Source: Mycobacterium intermedium
GTDB lineage: Bacteria; Actinomycetota; Actinomycetes; Mycobacteriales; Mycobacteriaceae
DNA: 64,000 bases
Assembly (NCBI RefSeq): GCF_002086275.1
Contig: NZ_MVHT01000009.1
Location: forward strand, 1 to 64,000
Direction: 5' to 3'
Of this stretch, positions 48,363-57,037 are shown one piece after another. A program made the position numbers and the translations under genes. The notes beneath the pieces were generated by a model. That model worked only from the letters and a program-made list of their open reading frames with translations. It was not told the origin of the DNA and did no database searches. The stretch's first letter is position 1; each line of letters opens with the position of its first letter.

Positions 48363-49256
48363 ATGACTCGCAGTGACCAAGACACCTGGGATCTGGCTTC
48401 CAGCGTGGGCGCGACGGCCACCATGGTCGCGGCCGCCCGCGCCCTGGCTTCCGAAGATGCCGACCCGCTGATCAACGACCCGTTCGCGGCGCCGCTGGTG
48501 CGCGCGGTGGGCCTGGACTACTTCACCCGCCTGGTCAACGGCGAGCGGGTCGAGGGCACCGAACGCGACCTGCAGTTGATGAAGGATTCGATGGCCGTGC
48601 GCACCCGCTTCTTCGACGAGTTTTTTCTCGCCGCCGCGGGGGACGGCGTCCGCCAGTCGGTGATTTTGGCCGCCGGTCTCGACGCCCGGGCCTACCGGCT
48701 GCCGTGGCAGCGCGGCACCGTCGTCTACGAGGTCGACCAGCCCGAGGTGATCGCCTTTAAGAACGAAGCCATGTCACGGCAGGGAGCAGTGCCGTCGGTC
48801 CACCGGAAAACGGTCAGCATTGACCTGCGTGACGACTGGCCGGCCGCCTTGCGGCGCCACGGTTTCGACCCCGGAAGACCCTCCGCGTGGAGCGCGGAAG
48901 GCTTGCTGATGTATCTGCCACCCGAAGCCCAGGACCGGCTCTTCGACAACATCACCGAGCTGAGCGCACCCGGGAGCCGGGTGGCCACCGAGTTCAATCC
49001 CGACACCTCGACGACCATGAGCGAACGCGCCCGGGAGTTCAGCCGGCGCTGGGCGAACTTGGGCTGCGACATCGACATGTCCGGCCTGTTTTACGACGGC
49101 GAACGCAGCAATGTCGTCGAGTACCTGACAGATCGGGGTTGGCAAGTGACCACCCGGCAGCGCCGGGACCTGTTCACCGACTACGGGCGCGTCTTTCCGG
49201 ACGAGGAGGCGGGCCAATTGCGCAACATCGTCGCGGTGACCGCGACCAAGAATTAG
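48363..49256 (+). CDS. SAM-dependent methyltransferase paralogue
   Basis: This 297-residue paralogue of the preceding gene has [36 protein letters not shown] and [18 protein letters not shown]. The ATG at 48363 follows a GGAGA-type site, 56 bp after the previous stop; an earlier in-frame start (48312) would add an unlikely tail. The C-terminus is shorter than in its neighbours. It is probably a local duplicate, co-transcribed with the upstream gene. Substrate unknown. Confidence 0.9.
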   Translation: MTRSDQDTWDLASSVGATATMVAAARALASEDADPLINDPFAAPLVRAVGLDYFTRLVNGERVEGTERDLQLMKDSMAVRTRFFDEFFLAAAGDGVRQSVILAAGLDARAYRLPWQRGTVVYEVDQPEVIAFKNEAMSRQGAVPSVHRKTVSIDLRDDWPAALRRHGFDPGRPSAWSAEGLLMYLPPEAQDRLFDNITELSAPGSRVATEFNPDTSTTMSERAREFSRRWANLGCDIDMSGLFYDGERSNVVEYLTDRGWQVTTRQRRDLFTDYGRVFPDEEAGQLRNIVAVTATKN

Positions 49257-49633
49257 AGTCGTCCCCGCCGACGCTCGGGCAGCACGGCTCCGTTCGGAAA
49301 CTCGACATCGCAGGTTGCCGAAACACATTGGCGGCCAATGCGTCTCCCTTGCGGCTTTTCCGGCGGGACGTTGCGCCCGAAGCCCGAATCCTTCGAACCC
49401 ATCCACGGAGATGACCTATTCAGTTGCAGTTTCTCCAAGGGGCACAACGACTTCCACGGCTTCCACGGCGGCTAGCAGCTAGCGTCAGGCGAGCCTCAAC
49501 TGAGGCTCAGGCAAGAACAGACAACCTCCCGCCACAAGGCTGCACGTGGACTGCCGGGGCGCACCAATGATTGACGGGCTTGATCATGAGCCCGTACGGG
49601 CGGGCAAATGAGTTTCGCTGCGACGGCGCCGGT
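49257..49633. other. Convergent intergenic gap
   Basis: This 377-bp stretch lies between a plus-strand methyltransferase and a minus-strand GNAT gene. Two small inverted repeats occur: GCTAG-CAG-CTAGC near 49471-49483 and GAGCCTCA-AC-TGAGGCTC at 49491-49508. They may terminate transcription. I see no convincing gene. Confidence 0.45.
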
Positions 49634-50299
49634 CTAGCTGGGCTTGGCCGCCGGTGCGCGCACGACCATCGGGACGGCGGGGAAGGCCCATGCCATCTCC
49701 GCGCGCGATGCGCGCAGGGCGGCAGTGCCGTAACCCTTCTTGCGGTGTTCCGGATGAATCCAAATCCGAACATTCACCTCGCCCTGCAGAAGTTCGCCGA
49801 ACACCAATCCGACCTTTTCGCCGGAATCGACGGCCACGAACCACGCGGCTTCCTCGTCATGCAATCGCTTGATCGCGGCCTTGATTTCGTCGTCGACCGA
49901 TCCGGCTGCTCGACCCGATCCGTCGCCGGCCGCCTTCATGTCCTCGGTGCGCGCCGCGAAGATGTCGCGGTCCGCGGTGGGCGAAAACGCTTTCAGCTCC
50001 AGGGTCTCGCCGGAACTCGCGGGTCGTTCGCCGAGCGCGAAGCTCAGTTGCTTGTTCAAATCCTCTAGTTCGGCAAGGATCTTGGCGCGCGCATCCTGAG
50101 TCAGCTGATCGAACGACATACTCATCACCGCCTCGGCGGCGGCGTGCGACGTGCCGAGCAGTTTCACGATCTCTTCCACCGCGGCGGCCTTGTTCTTGGC
50201 TTCGACGATGACGTCGGCCACCTCATGCCGGCGCTCCAGCGCGGCGAGCAAAGCATCGGCAATCTCTCGACGAACAGCGGTCTGGTCGTGGTCGGTCAT
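49634..50299 (-). CDS. GNAT acetyltransferase with GyrA-like helical N-terminus (Rv0730-like)
   Basis: From the ATG at 50299 the protein has 221 residues. The C-terminal half (~120-215) is a GNAT domain with the acetyl-CoA loop HPEHRKKGYGTAALRAS. The N-terminal ~80 residues read REIADALLAALERRHEVADV and later AEAVMSMSFDQLTQDARAKI, resembling the coiled region of gyrase/topoisomerase IV A subunits. It matches Rv0730 by location. The substrate is unknown. It lies 43 bp downstream of xylB on the opposite end-to-start side. Confidence 0.85.
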   Translation of the reverse strand: MTDHDQTAVRREIADALLAALERRHEVADVIVEAKNKAAAVEEIVKLLGTSHAAAEAVMSMSFDQLTQDARAKILAELEDLNKQLSFALGERPASSGETLELKAFSPTADRDIFAARTEDMKAAGDGSGRAAGSVDDEIKAAIKRLHDEEAAWFVAVDSGEKVGLVFGELLQGEVNVRIWIHPEHRKKGYGTAALRASRAEMAWAFPAVPMVVRAPAAKPS

Positions 50300-50342
50300 T
50301 GCACTAGCGTAGAACGCCACGGCCGCCGCTGTGCAACGATCG

Positions 50343-51683
50343 TTAAGCCAGCCTCGATCCACTGAGTTCCAGGAACCGGTGATAGCGGTCCTTGGTTGCG
50401 CTCACCCAGGCCGGCTGAGGTTCGACCGTGCGCCCGATGCGGGCCCAGCGCGCGGCGTCGGTGATCGACGACTCCAGGCCGACCGCCATCCGAGCCAGAA
50501 AGGCCGCCCCCAATGCGGCACCTTCGGCAACAGCAGACACCTCCACCGGCCTGCCGGTCACATCCGCGATGGCCTGTATCCACGGCTGCACGTGGGTGCC
50601 TCCACCGGAGGCAACGATGCGCGCCACCGGCGCCCCGCTCAACTCGATGAGCTGTCGCACCACGAAGGCCGATGCCTCGTAGGCGGCCCGGCGCAGCGAC
50701 GTGCCGTCGTGCGTGAGGTCCAGCCCGTGCAACGCTGCGCGACGATGCGGATCGTGCAGCGGCGTGCGCTCGCCGCGAATATAGGGCAGCCACAACGGCA
50801 CCCGCCTCGGATCTAGGTCTCGCGAAACCCCCGGCGCCACAACCCGATTGACCCAATCGAGAAACAGCCCCCCGGCGTTGCTGGCGCCGCCGATCTTGCT
50901 CAGGCCGGGCAGCGTGTGCGGGATGGTCCACAGGCCGGGTACCTGCCGCACCCCGGTGATGGTCGTCCACACGATCAGAGTGGTGCCGCACAGCACCAGC
51001 ACATCGCCCTCGTTGTCGGCACCGGCGACCAATTGTTCACACAGCGCGTCGATCGCTCCCACCGCCAGCACCGAACCGCTGGCAGGCACCTCTCCCACGG
51101 CCGCGCCAAACTTTTCCACGCGGGGCATTTGGTCAACGGCCACACCGCAATCGGCGCATGCGTCCGTATTCCAGGCGGTTCCGTCGAAGAGGGGAAGGGT
51201 GGTGATCGCGGTTGCGAAATCGATCACCGCCTGACCGCCCAGGGCGTGGTTGGCCACCGCAGGTGCCGGCCAGTAGCCGGCCGCGTCCGGTGCCTGGGCG
51301 GCCGTCCAGCGGAGAAACTCGGTGGCCTCGCCCACCGCCGGGAGCGGCTGTTCGACCGCGGCGCCCGGCGCCCAGCCCCGGCTGTCGCCGTACAGCAGTC
51401 CCGGGGTGAGGGGCCGCCCGTCGTCGTCCACGGCGGTCATCGAGGGCACCATCGCGGACACCGCCACGGCGCTCGGCCGTGTTTCGACCAACCGCTCCAC
51501 GGCCGCGAGCGGCGCGCGGCGCCAGGCCTCCTCGGCGTCGTGCTCGAGCTGGTCGGGGGCCGGCACGCGCAGCTGGTGGGCGACCCGCGCCCGCGCGGTC
51601 ACGCGACCGTTTTCGTCGGCGGCTACCGCTTTGACCGCGGTGGTCCCGATATCGATGCCGAGTGTGACATCAGTACGTGACAC
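50343..51683 (-). CDS. xylB: FGGY-family carbohydrate kinase (XylB-like)
   Basis: This 446-residue sugar kinase has the ATPase-fold phosphate-1 motif LGIDIGTTAVKAVAAD at the N-terminus, DALCEQLVAGADNEGDVLVL and the adenosine motif IVASGGGTHVQPWIQ near the C-terminus. The GTG start at 51683 is chosen; the frame open beyond it overlaps serA2. It sits next to serA2-fucA as in Rv0727c-Rv0729, suggesting a sugar phosphorylation/aldol cleavage route. The true sugar (xylulose, fuculose or another) is not shown by sequence. Confidence 0.9.
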   Translation of the reverse strand: MSRTDVTLGIDIGTTAVKAVAADENGRVTARARVAHQLRVPAPDQLEHDAEEAWRRAPLAAVERLVETRPSAVAVSAMVPSMTAVDDDGRPLTPGLLYGDSRGWAPGAAVEQPLPAVGEATEFLRWTAAQAPDAAGYWPAPAVANHALGGQAVIDFATAITTLPLFDGTAWNTDACADCGVAVDQMPRVEKFGAAVGEVPASGSVLAVGAIDALCEQLVAGADNEGDVLVLCGTTLIVWTTITGVRQVPGLWTIPHTLPGLSKIGGASNAGGLFLDWVNRVVAPGVSRDLDPRRVPLWLPYIRGERTPLHDPHRRAALHGLDLTHDGTSLRRAAYEASAFVVRQLIELSGAPVARIVASGGGTHVQPWIQAIADVTGRPVEVSAVAEGAALGAAFLARMAVGLESSITDAARWARIGRTVEPQPAWVSATKDRYHRFLELSGSRLA

Positions 51684-51713
51684 GCGGGCAACGGTACGCC
51701 AGCATTGGCGTAC

Positions 51714-52700
51714 GTGACTCCTCGACCGCGCGCCCTGGTGACGGCCCCGTTGCGAGGGCCGGGATTCGCCAAACTCCGGCAGTTGACCGACGTGGTGTAC
51801 GACCCGTGGATAAGCGAGCACGATCAAAGGTCGTTGCGAATCTACAGTGCCGAGCAACTGGCCGAGCGGATCGCCGCCGAAGCGGCCGAAATCCTCGTGG
51901 TGGAGAGCGATTCGGTCAAGGGCCCGGTGCTGGAACTGGGTCTGCGCGCCATCGCCGCCACTCGCGGGGATCCCAACAACGTCGACATCGCCGCCGCCAC
52001 CGCCGCCGGAATTCCGGTGCTCAACACTCCGGCCCGAAACGCCGACGCGGTTGCCGAACTGACGGTGGCGCTGTTGCTTTCGGTTACCCGCCACGTCGTG
52101 ACCGCCGACGCCGACGTGCGGTCCGGCAACATCTTCCGCGACGGCTCCATCCCCTACCAGCGGTTCCGCGGCTGGGAGATCAACGGGCTCACCGCCGGCC
52201 TGGTGGGCCTGGGCGCCGTCGGTCGCGCGACGCGGTGGCGGCTGTCCGGATTGGGCATGCGGGTGATCGCGCATGATCCGTATAACGACGAGGCTCAGCA
52301 CAGCCTGGACGAGTTGCTGGCCAAGTCCGACGTCGTATCGCTGCATGCGCCGGTCACCGACGACACCGTCGGCATGATCGGTGCCGAGCAGTTCGACGCC
52401 ATGCGTGACGGCGTCGTCTTCCTCAACACCGCGCGCGCTCAGCTGCACGACACCGACGCGCTGGTCGCGGCGCTGCGCTCGGGCAAGGTCTCCGCGGCCG
52501 GGCTGGATCATTTCGTCGGTGAATGGCTGCCCACCGACCACCCGCTGGTGGGGATGAGCAACGTCGTACTGACCCCGCACATCGGTGGTGCCACGTGGAA
52601 CACTGAAGCGCGGCAGGCGCAGCTGGTTGCCGACGATCTAGAGGCGCTGCTGACGGGCAACGCGCCCGTCCATATCCTCAACCCGGAGGTGCTGGGCTGA
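51714..52700 (+). CDS. serA2: D-2-hydroxyacid dehydrogenase (SerA2-like)
   Basis: This 328-residue NAD-dependent dehydrogenase has the Rossmann motif GLVGLGAVGRATRW at ~162-176 and the catalytic pattern of the D-2-hydroxyacid family (NTARAQLHDTDAL; Glu/His in PHIGGATWNTE). It lacks the C-terminal ACT domain of true SerA. The GTG at 51714 matches the Rv0728c start; TTG at 51705 is possible. Its stop overlaps the fucA start (TGATG), so the two are coupled. A role in sugar-acid metabolism is likely. Confidence 0.9.
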   Translation: MTPRPRALVTAPLRGPGFAKLRQLTDVVYDPWISEHDQRSLRIYSAEQLAERIAAEAAEILVVESDSVKGPVLELGLRAIAATRGDPNNVDIAAATAAGIPVLNTPARNADAVAELTVALLLSVTRHVVTADADVRSGNIFRDGSIPYQRFRGWEINGLTAGLVGLGAVGRATRWRLSGLGMRVIAHDPYNDEAQHSLDELLAKSDVVSLHAPVTDDTVGMIGAEQFDAMRDGVVFLNTARAQLHDTDALVAALRSGKVSAAGLDHFVGEWLPTDHPLVGMSNVVLTPHIGGATWNTEARQAQLVADDLEALLTGNAPVHILNPEVLG

Positions 52701-53353
52701 TGAAATTCGTGGAGAACCCGGAGACAGCAGTGCTGGCCGCGGCCAAGGACATGCTGCGCCGCGGTCTCGTCGAGGGCACGGCCGGCAACATCTCGGCCCG
52801 GCGCTCCGACGGCAATCTGGTCATCACGCCCTCGTCGGTCGACTACGCCGACATGGCGCTCGACGATCTGGTCCTGGTGGATCCGGACGGCGCCGTGCTG
52901 CAAGCCAAAGAGGGTCGCATGCCGTCGACCGAGATGCAGTTGCATCTGGCGTGCTACCGCGCCTTCGACGACATCGGCAGCGTGATCCACAGCCATCCCG
53001 TGTGGGCGACCATGTTCGCCATCGCGCACCAGCCGATCCCCGCCTGCGTCGACGAGTTCGCCGTGTTCTGCGGCGGGGACGTGCGCTGCACCGAGTACGC
53101 CGCGTCCGGCACACCCGACGTTGGGGTGAACGCGGTCAAGGCGCTGGAGGGCCGGGGCGCCGCGCTGATCGCCAACCATGGTCTGGTGGCGGTAGGCCCC
53201 CGGCCGGACAAGGTCATGCACATCACCGCGCTGGTCGAGCGCACCGCCCAAATAGTTTGGGGGGCAAGGACTCTCGGTGGCCCAGTGCCGATTCCGGAGG
53301 ACGTCAACCGGAACTTCGCCGGCGTCTACAGCTACCTGCGCGCCCACCAGTGA
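52700..53353 (+). CDS. fucA: Class II aldolase (L-fuculose-phosphate aldolase-like)
   Basis: This 217-residue zinc-dependent aldolase has EGTAGNISARRSDGNLVITP near the N-terminus, metal ligands in VIHSHPVWATMFA (two His) and LIANHGLVAVG (His), and the catalytic Glu in MPSTEMQLHL. It cleaves a sugar phosphate to dihydroxyacetone phosphate and an aldehyde. Matches Rv0727c. Overlapped by serA2 upstream and by the metallo-hydrolase start downstream. Confidence 0.92.
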   Translation: MKFVENPETAVLAAAKDMLRRGLVEGTAGNISARRSDGNLVITPSSVDYADMALDDLVLVDPDGAVLQAKEGRMPSTEMQLHLACYRAFDDIGSVIHSHPVWATMFAIAHQPIPACVDEFAVFCGGDVRCTEYAASGTPDVGVNAVKALEGRGAALIANHGLVAVGPRPDKVMHITALVERTAQIVWGARTLGGPVPIPEDVNRNFAGVYSYLRAHQ

Positions 53354-54285
53354 CGGGCCGGGTCCAACTTGGTCGCGCCAGCGTGACCCGAGTCCTGGAA
53401 CTGCGATGGGATCTACCGGTCCGACTGTTCGCGCACACACCCGCGTCGGGCTGGCGCGACCACGCCGACCTGCTGGTTCCGGAGTTCTTCGACCCTGATG
53501 CGGACCTGTGGCACATCGCGATCCAAAGCTGGGTCATCGAGGTCGACGGGCTGACCGTTGTCGTGGACACCGGTGTCGGCAATGACCGGTCACGCCCGCA
53601 CATGCCGCCGTTGGATCACCTGCGGACCGGGTTCTTAGAAGGGTTGCGGTCGGCGGGCGTGGACCGCAACGCCGTCGACGTGGTGATCAATACCCATGTC
53701 CACTCCGACCACGTCGGGTGGAACACGATGCTGGAAAACGGCGCCTGGGTGCCGACGTTTCCCAACGCCCGCTACCTGGTGCCCGCGCCCGACTACCGCC
53801 ATTTTCACCCGGACGGGGCCGGCGCGCGTCAGTCGCCGCGCAACGAACAGGAGGAGCTCGCGCAGCGCGGCGATCGGTTGGTGTTCGAGGACAGCGTCGC
53901 ACCGGTCGACGAGGCGGGACAGGTCGTGCAATGGTCCGACGACTACCAGATCAGCCCGTCGCTACGACTGCGGCCGGCGCCGGGACACACGCCCGGTTCC
54001 TCGGTGCTGTGGCTGGACGCGGGCGAGCCGGCGGTCTTCGTCGGCGACCTCACGCACAGCCCGCTACAGGTGCGTCGACCGACCGACGCGTGCGCATTCG
54101 ACGTCGACGCGTCCGCGGCGGCGGCCACCCGCCACCGCATCTTCACCGAGGCCGCAAGCACCGGGGCCACCGTCATCCCCGCGCACTATCCCGGTCGTGG
54201 CGGCGCAAGGTTGCGCGCCGTCGACGACCACTTCGACGTCGATCAGTGGCTAGACATCGAGCCGCTACAGGCGGATCGGCAGTGA
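53350..54285 (+). CDS. Metallo-beta-lactamase-fold hydrolase
   Basis: This 311-residue MBL-fold enzyme has the zinc motif NTHVHSDHVG, further ligands in APGHTPGSSV and FVGDLTH, and a late His in IPAHYPG. Relatives include lactonases and quorum-quenching enzymes. The GTG at 53350 overlaps the fucA stop (GTGA), suggesting work in the same sugar pathway, for instance lactone opening; GTG at 53383 is an alternative. It overlaps the converging P450 gene by 21 bp. Confidence 0.85.
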   Translation: MTGRVQLGRASVTRVLELRWDLPVRLFAHTPASGWRDHADLLVPEFFDPDADLWHIAIQSWVIEVDGLTVVVDTGVGNDRSRPHMPPLDHLRTGFLEGLRSAGVDRNAVDVVINTHVHSDHVGWNTMLENGAWVPTFPNARYLVPAPDYRHFHPDGAGARQSPRNEQEELAQRGDRLVFEDSVAPVDEAGQVVQWSDDYQISPSLRLRPAPGHTPGSSVLWLDAGEPAVFVGDLTHSPLQVRRPTDACAFDVDASAAAATRHRIFTEAASTGATVIPAHYPGRGGARLRAVDDHFDVDQWLDIEPLQADRQ

Positions 54286-55485
54286 GTCGTAGACGGTCAT
54301 GTTGTTGGTCAGGCTGGGCAACGTCATGGTCGGCTCACCGATCTCGATGTCGTTGGTGTGCAACAGGATTTCGTCGAGCGCGGCCCTGACCTCGGCACGC
54401 GCCAGCATCGCGCCCAGGCAGTGATGGGCACCGCCGCCGCCGAATGACTGGTGCGGGTTGGGATCCCGGCGGATGTCGAAGCGGTAGGGGTCGGCGAACA
54501 CGTCCTCGTCGCGGTTCGCCGAGCGCAACATCGTCACCACGCGCGCACCCTCGGGGATCATCGTGTCCCCCAACACGACATCTTTGGTCGCGCCCCGCAC
54601 CCAGAACATGATCGGCGTGGAATACCGGATCACCTCTTCGACCGCCGTGTGCCGCGCCCCAGGGTCGGACCGATAGATCGCGGTCTGATCCGGGTTGGAC
54701 ACAAAGGCCCGGATGCCGTCGCACAACGCATTTCGTGTGGTGTCCGCCCCCGCCAGCCCGAGAACGAAAAAGAAGATCTCGAGTTCGTTGGACGGCAGCA
54801 GGAAGCTCTCACCCGATTGGTCGGTGATCTCGGTGGTGCACAACACGCTCCAGATGTCGTCCTCGGGATGCTCACGCTTGCGGGCCGTCAGCGCGCTGGC
54901 GTACTGGAACAACTCCAGGAACGGCTGGATGTCGCCACCGTCGGGCACGGATATCTGTCCGCCCGTGGTTTTCACCACCAACTCGATCAGGCCGAACACG
55001 TGCGGCCGGTCCGATTCGGGGATGCCCACAATGTCACCGATCACCGAGATAGGCAGTCCGGCAGCCAGATCCACGAAATCTCCCCCGCCGGCGTCCAGCA
55101 ATGCGCCGGCCAGCGCCTTCGCGCGGTGGCGAATGCCGTTCTCCAATTTGGCCACCGCACGCGGGGTGAACGCGCGCGTGATGACCCTGCGACGCACGGT
55201 GTGATCGGGCGGGTCCAGGCTCACGATGGCCGGATAGGCGTCGAACAACGGCACGTCTTGGATCAACGGGCCACGGGTCGCGGTGAACGACTCGTAATCC
55301 CGGTGCACCCGGGCGACGTCGGCGTGTTTGGTGCACACCCAGAATTCGCGGCCCACCGCCAATTTCACGTCGTCAGTGAGTCGCTGGTGGAAGACCGGGG
55401 TCTGGGCCCGCAGTTCGGCGAACAGATCGTCGGGGAATCGGGACGCCCAGATCGCCGGCTGCGCGAGGTCGACCGCCGTTGTCAC
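54265..55485 (-). CDS. Cytochrome P450
   Basis: This 406-residue soluble bacterial P450 has I-helix LGLAGADTTRNA, ExxR in AVEEVIRYSTP and heme-binding FGGGGAHHCLGAMLARAEV with the axial Cys at ~356. The substrate cannot be read from sequence. Its GTG start overlaps the stop of the upstream TetR gene (GTGA), so repressor and enzyme are co-transcribed. The gene is part of an insert between fucA and the Rv0726c-like genes. Confidence 0.94.
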   Translation of the reverse strand: MTTAVDLAQPAIWASRFPDDLFAELRAQTPVFHQRLTDDVKLAVGREFWVCTKHADVARVHRDYESFTATRGPLIQDVPLFDAYPAIVSLDPPDHTVRRRVITRAFTPRAVAKLENGIRHRAKALAGALLDAGGGDFVDLAAGLPISVIGDIVGIPESDRPHVFGLIELVVKTTGGQISVPDGGDIQPFLELFQYASALTARKREHPEDDIWSVLCTTEITDQSGESFLLPSNELEIFFFVLGLAGADTTRNALCDGIRAFVSNPDQTAIYRSDPGARHTAVEEVIRYSTPIMFWVRGATKDVVLGDTMIPEGARVVTMLRSANRDEDVFADPYRFDIRRDPNPHQSFGGGGAHHCLGAMLARAEVRAALDEILLHTNDIEIGEPTMTLPSLTNNMTVYDSLPIRL

Positions 55486-56024
55486 GAGTTGGCCCCCATC
55501 TCATCGCGCAGCCCCCCGAGGATCAGGCGCAACCCGTATCCGAATGCCCAGTCGCTCTGTGCGAGCTGCACCGAACCCAACAGGTGGATGTACAAGGTTG
55601 CGTGTGCCGCTTCGAATTGCCTTTTGCGAAGCCCGCATTCGCGCAGGATGGCGCGCGCGGCCCGGTCCATCTCGGTGGCCGCGGTTGTGTGCGGGTGCTC
55701 CTGGAGCAGGCTGGCGATTCCCGGCACGTCGACGAGCACCTTCCTGGCGTTGGTGTACAGCGCGATCAACCGCGATTCCCAGTCCCCCTGTTGCGGCACC
55801 TCGATCTGCGCGAGCACCGATTCGATGAGCAGGTCGAGCAATTCACGCTTGTCGCGCACGTGGTAGTACACCGATGACGGGGCCGTGCCGGCCTCCGCGG
55901 CCAGCGCGCGCATGGTGACCCGATCGACGCCGACGCGCTTGGCCAGTTGGTAGAGGTGCTTGGTCAGGTGGGCGCGATCCAGTGCGCCGTAGCGCAGCAC
56001 CGGTGCCCTGGGCGCAGCCTCCAT
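55482..56024 (-). CDS. TetR-family regulator of the P450
   Basis: This 180-residue regulator has an N-terminal helix-turn-helix at ~35-60 (TMRALAAEAGTAPSSVYYHV) and a C-terminal ligand domain. A 13-bp inverted repeat upstream is its likely operator, implying autoregulation and joint control of the P450. The inducer is unknown. Confidence 0.88.
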   Translation of the reverse strand: MEAAPRAPVLRYGALDRAHLTKHLYQLAKRVGVDRVTMRALAAEAGTAPSSVYYHVRDKRELLDLLIESVLAQIEVPQQGDWESRLIALYTNARKVLVDVPGIASLLQEHPHTTAATEMDRAARAILRECGLRKRQFEAAHATLYIHLLGSVQLAQSDWAFGYGLRLILGGLRDEMGANS

Positions 56025-56059
56025 GGTGCGTCATCCCACTTTCGAACAGTGGCTGAATT

Positions 56060-56089
56060 CGAACGGTGTTCTGATTAGAACAGCGTTCG
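56060..56089 (-). promoter_or_regulatory. Probable TetR operator
   Basis: The arms CGAACGGTGTTCT and AGAACAGCGTTCG are separated by GATT and form a near-perfect 13-bp inverted repeat (one mismatch). It starts 36 bp upstream of the TetR ATG. Size and symmetry fit a TetR-family site. Confidence 0.7.
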
Positions 56090-56108
56090 GAGAACCCTGT
56101 CAACAGCG

Positions 56109-56972
56109 TCAGCCCTGCCTGGCACGCCACTGCCGCGGCGAGACGCCGTGCACCCGGCTGAAGAGTCTGCTGAAATAGCCGGGATCGGCGATCCCGACCC
56201 GGCTGGCCACCTCAGCGACCGATAGATCCGTTGTGGCCAGCAAGCCGCGAGCCTCGGCCATCCGCCGTTCGATGATCCAATCGCCGACGGTGCGGCCGGT
56301 GCGCCGCCGCACGACGGTGGTCAGGTGTCCGGGCGTCACGCCGAGGTCGCGGGCCACGTCACGCAGCGACAGCCGCTCACCGAGCCGACGATCGATCACA
56401 GCGAACACTTCTGCCAGTAGCGGTTCTCCGCTACGCCGAAGATCGTCCACCACGTCGCGGGCCAGGCGAGCGAGCTCGATCAATAGCAGCGTCAGATGCG
56501 CCAGCGCGGCCTGTCGGTAGCCTTCCTCTCCCCCGGCCAACTCGGTTTCGATCGATCGGATCGCGTTGTCCCACGCCGCTCGGCGTGCCAGGGGCACGTC
56601 CAAGCGCAGCATCCCACCCGAATGTCCGTGCAAGAACGGGAAAAGTAGCGGATGCGCCCGCCACGCCGGCCACGGTGACCGGGCGTCTTCGCCCAGAGCG
56701 GCGGGGTCGAAGAACACCGCGACCCCCTCATCCAGCTGGTTCATCCGAGCGGGGTCGAGCACCGCACCAGCGGCCGCGACGTAGACCTGCCCGGCGGCGG
56801 GGACGTACCACAGGGCCGGGAAGTGATGGATGTGCCGGCCGCGCTCCGCGAGGTCGTCGGCGTCGCCGCTGCGTCGTCGGTGCACCGAGACCGGGGGTAT
56901 GTCCGGGTCGGTGCGGTATTGATACACCGGCACGCCACCGCGGTAGCGGATCAACCGAGCGGCGTGCGTCAC
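56109..56972 (-). CDS. AraC-family transcriptional regulator
   Basis: This 287-residue regulator has an N-terminal cupin-like ligand domain (HIHHFPALWYVPAAGQVYVA) and two C-terminal helix-turn-helix motifs (LSLRDVARDLGVTPGHLTTV and SVAEVASRVGIADPGYFSRL, ending VSPRQWRARQG). The GTG start lies 65 bp from the divergent methyltransferase gene, which may be its target. The effector is unknown. Confidence 0.92.
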   Translation of the reverse strand: MTHAARLIRYRGGVPVYQYRTDPDIPPVSVHRRRSGDADDLAERGRHIHHFPALWYVPAAGQVYVAAAGAVLDPARMNQLDEGVAVFFDPAALGEDARSPWPAWRAHPLLFPFLHGHSGGMLRLDVPLARRAAWDNAIRSIETELAGGEEGYRQAALAHLTLLLIELARLARDVVDDLRRSGEPLLAEVFAVIDRRLGERLSLRDVARDLGVTPGHLTTVVRRRTGRTVGDWIIERRMAEARGLLATTDLSVAEVASRVGIADPGYFSRLFSRVHGVSPRQWRARQG

Positions 56973-57037
56973 TTAATCAAAAATAGTCCAAGTATGCGCA
57001 ATAATCGCCCAATTACTCGACTCAGCTGCGTATAAAT

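Noticed and set aside
52951..53349. Upstream extension of the metallo-hydrolase frame
   Set aside because: Arg-rich sequence overlapping fucA; the GTGA overlap start at 53350 fits the fold and coupling better.
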